Positions 8,106 to 9,202 of a stretch of DNA of 9,202 nucleotides are shown here, piece by piece. The notes beneath the pieces were generated by a model. That model did not search any database and was not told the DNA's origin. It saw only the letters and a list, made by a program, of their open reading frames with translations. Where the stretch lies: the NCBI GenBank assembly GCA_041744755.1, contig JBGTKC010000114.1, positions 1-9,202 of the forward strand. Direction: 5' to 3'. Numbering within the stretch: position 1 is the first letter of the stretch; each line of letters starts with the position of its first letter. Position numbers and translations under genes: made by a program. The stretch is from CALDTK01 sp041744755. Lineage in GTDB: Bacteria; Bacteroidota; Bacteroidia; Chitinophagales; Saprospiraceae.

Positions 8106-8609
8106 ATGAGGAAGCGGTACTTGCTTGCAGTGCTGGTGATTTTATTGGGGAGCCTTTCGGCAAAACCTGTGCTGGCGCAGTTCCCGCTGGAGGTGGGCTT
8201 CGGGGTGGATGCCTCCGTCGCGCTGATGCAGAGCCGGGCGTACGGCTTTCCCGATCGCGCGGACAACAAGGGTGCGGTGAGTGTGGAGGGTGCGTATGGC
8301 TACAGCATGTACCTGTCGACGTTTCCGTACGAGGGTTGGGGGTGGCGCGCGGAGGTGAGCGGCGGCGTTCGCGGTCAACCGGGCAGTTACCTCGCCGACG
8401 AGCCGGGGCGGGTGTCGCACCTCTACGGTCGGGCTCGGGCGGAGCTCCTGTACGTCACGCCGGGGTGGACGATCGTAGGTTTTGGCGCAAGCCTGACGCG
8501 AACTGGGACCAGCTACCTCGACTACGGCGGCACGGGCTCCTACTGGACGCTCGGCGATCGCAGCGCCTTCGGTGCCCACGTGGCGTGGTCGCAACTCGCG
8601 CGCTGGTAA
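8106..8609 (+). CDS. Outer-membrane beta-barrel-like protein, probably truncated
   Basis: The 167-residue product has a clear signal peptide (MRKRYLLAVLVILLGSLSA, cleavage likely after VLA24 and before QFPLEVGFG). The mature part shows alternating polar and hydrophobic residues rich in Gly, Tyr and Trp, typical of outer-membrane beta-strands: LEVGFGVDASVAL, GWGWRAEVSGGV, GRARAELLYVT, IVGFGASLTRTG and FGAHVAWSQLARW. The frame stops at TAA 8607-8609, but the next 65 codons in the same frame look like further barrel strands. The stop is therefore probably a premature nonsense mutation in a gene of about 233 codons. An alternative is that the protein truly ends in Trp, since an aromatic last residue is common in barrels. 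It begins 48 bases after the symporter stop, and the leader carries TTTTAGCGAAAGCG just before the ATG. The specific function is unknown. Confidence 0.75.
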   Translation: MRKRYLLAVLVILLGSLSAKPVLAQFPLEVGFGVDASVALMQSRAYGFPDRADNKGAVSVEGAYGYSMYLSTFPYEGWGWRAEVSGGVRGQPGSYLADEPGRVSHLYGRARAELLYVTPGWTIVGFGASLTRTGTSYLDYGGTGSYWTLGDRSAFGAHVAWSQLARW

Positions 8610-8807
8610 ACGATTACGTTCCGGGCTAATCTGACGGCCGTGGCGGGGTGGGGGCGGAGTTCGTTTTCGAACGGTGGCAAGTCGGGCGTCGGGAAGTATA
8701 GCGAGTGGGCGCTGGGGCCGAGCGTACAGTTTGCGGTACCATTTAACCGGGCGGCGTGGGTAAGGGGCTTGCGGAAAGAGAAGGTTATTTATTCGCCGCG
8801 GGGGTGA
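8610..8807 (+). pseudogene. In-frame continuation of the beta-barrel gene after TAA
   Basis: Reading on from 8610 in the same frame gives 65 codons before TGA at 8805-8807, starting TITFRANLTAVAGWG, with SEWALGPSVQFAVPF near 8699-8743. These stretches keep the beta-barrel pattern of alternating residues and glycine/aromatic turns, and no frameshift is needed. The segment is most simply the 3' part of the gene at 8106, separated by one nonsense codon. It has no good start codon of its own near its 5' end, so separate translation is unlikely. The last residues (KVIYSPRG) do not look like a barrel terminus, so the far end may also be altered. Confidence 0.7.
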
Positions 8808-8952
8808 GGGAATTACAGATTTTCAAGTGTTCGATTCATAAATATTATCCTATATAAATACCGATTGAGTTTGACGGAATAGGCATTGGGTTAGGTGTTG
8901 AGTCTATGGTATCTTGGGTACGTCGGGATGTAGTGCGTTTGTAACCCCCCGG
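8808..8952. other. AT-rich intergenic stretch
   Basis: Base composition changes abruptly after the beta-barrel remnant: 8808-8880 is rich in A and T. I see no gene. TATCTTGG at 8910-8917 is one base away from the Bacteroidota -7 consensus, but has only ATTG at 8885-8888 in place of the -33 TTTG, so it is a weak candidate promoter reading toward the palindromic element. The stretch ends in two C6 runs (8945-8950 and 8953-8958). Confidence 0.4.
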
Positions 8953-9021
8953 CCCCCCTTATTTCGGTTAAGGTGGCGAACCCGCTCCGCGGCCTCGCCA
9001 CCTTAACCGAAACAAGGGGGG
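8953..9021. repeat. Hairpin A: 27-bp arms, 15-base loop
   Basis: Arms 8953-8979 and 8995-9021 are complementary at 26 of 27 positions; the only mismatch is A8961 opposite C9013. The loop 8980-8994 contains GCTCCGC. The stem ends in a G-run, not a T-run, so it is not a standard intrinsic terminator in the + direction. Confidence 0.9.
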
Positions 9022-9146
9022 AGGCGACCGCCCCCGTGCACCGGGCTACCGGCACGCCTCAAGCCCCTCCCGCGCGCTGCAAGCCCCCCCCGTGCGCCGC
9101 AGGCCTGCCGAGCGAAGCGAAACAATACGGTCGCCTCCCCCCTTGT
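9012..9146. repeat. Inverted repeat B: 19-bp perfect arms, 97-base interior
   Basis: Arms 9012-9030 and 9128-9146 are perfectly complementary. The outer ten bases of each arm are shared with hairpins A and C, so these pairings compete or exchange. The interior is strongly C-rich, holds a small bulged hairpin at about 9035-9056 (CGTG and CCGG paired to CCGG and CACG) and two 20-base tandem units. Confidence 0.9.
9060..9099 (+). repeat. Two tandem 20-base units inside repeat B
   Basis: Units 9060-9079 and 9080-9099 agree at 17 of 20 bases, each starting CAAGCCCC. A related piece, CCCCCGTGCACCG at 9031-9043, resembles CCCCCGTGCGCCG at 9087-9099, so the interior may have grown by local duplication. 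Confidence 0.6.
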
Positions 9147-9202
9147 CCGATTTGGCTCCCGGACCAAGCGGAGCGCAGAGCCGGGAGCCAAATCGGATAA
9201 GG
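9141..9202. repeat. Hairpin C: at least 22-bp arms, 18-base loop, cut by window end
   Basis: Arms 9141-9162 and 9181-9202 pair at 21 of 22 positions, the exception being G9145 opposite T9198 (a wobble if transcribed as the + strand). The left arm extends upstream as a C-run from 9137, so the right arm probably continues with G residues past the window. The loop 9163-9180 contains GCGGAGC, the complement of the loop motif of hairpin A. Confidence 0.9.

Larger units (their letters stand above)
8953..9202. repeat. Palindromic element folding as a four-way junction
   Basis: This is a non-coding element of chained inverted repeats, cut by the right edge of the window. CCCCCCTTRT begins arms at 8953 and 9137, and its complement ends arms at 9021 and, incompletely, at 9202. 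The perfect pairings are 8963-8979 with 8995-9011 (17 bp), 9012-9030 with 9128-9146 (19 bp), 9147-9162 with 9181-9196 (16 bp), and 8957-8962 with 9197-9202 (6 bp visible, 10 expected if the sequence continues with G4). Together these form a closed four-way junction with no unpaired base at the branch point. It could be an extragenic palindromic repeat, a MITE-like element with terminal inverted repeats, or the gene for a structured RNA. I do not recognise the family. Open frames through it are artefacts of its composition. Confidence 0.85.

Noticed and set aside
8953..9021. Intrinsic terminator for the upstream genes
   Set aside because: The stem is long and GC-rich but is followed by G and A residues, not a T-run, and a 145-base AT-rich gap separates it from the last gene.
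8973..9200. Open frames on both strands through the palindromic element
   Set aside because: Their residues simply mirror the inverted repeats and C-runs, with no stable protein-like pattern.
8953..9202. Integron attC site or CRISPR array
   Set aside because: The arms lack the paired GTTRRRY/RYYYAAC core sites in the right places, and there are no evenly spaced direct repeats with unique spacers.

Overview
The window is GC-rich, densely coding on the + strand, and best explained as chromosome of a high-GC member of the Bacteroidota (Saprospiria/Lewinella-like or Rhodothermia-like; lineage is inference). The strongest evidence is a very large secreted protein ending in a type IX secretion (T9SS) type A sorting domain with the typical LPAGVYIVRL segment. 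Supporting signs are a lipoprotein beside it, a Bacteroidota-style -7 promoter element (TAnnTTTG) and weak Shine-Dalgarno sequences.

Layout from left to right: (1) 1-546 has no intact gene. An AT-rich start leads into a decayed copy of the 5' part of a sodium:solute symporter gene (151 to about 435), with a nonsense codon, a 172-bp internal deletion and loss of the 3' two thirds. (2) 547-2517 encodes a predicted lipoprotein with Ig/FN3-like domains and a probable beta-propeller. (3) 2536-6552 encodes a 1338-residue T9SS cargo protein built from alternating CARDB-like and MAM/jelly-roll-like modules. (4) 6651-8057 is the intact sodium:solute symporter, the source or sister of the relic at the left. 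(5) 8106-8609 is a signal-peptide-bearing outer-membrane beta-barrel-like protein. Its reading frame is cut by an in-frame TAA but continues in the same frame, with the same character, to 8807. (6) 8808-8952 is AT-rich and empty. (7) 8953-9202 is a non-coding palindromic element.

The four genes are co-oriented with gaps of 18, 98 and 48 bases, so they could be one transcription unit. The lipoprotein and the T9SS protein are very likely co-expressed surface proteins. The symporter may import a small solute, but nothing in the window identifies the substrate or links the four genes into a known pathway.

The most unusual part is the right end. Its arms can be drawn as three overlapping hairpins that each share a C6TTRT/AYAAG6 end. 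They pair without any mismatch only when folded as one four-way junction: an outer stem plus three arms, with no unpaired base at the junction. The two positions that mispair or wobble in simple hairpins both become Watson-Crick pairs in that fold. The window stops inside the last arm of the outer stem. The symporter relic and the interrupted beta-barrel gene indicate that this locus has been duplicated and has partly decayed.
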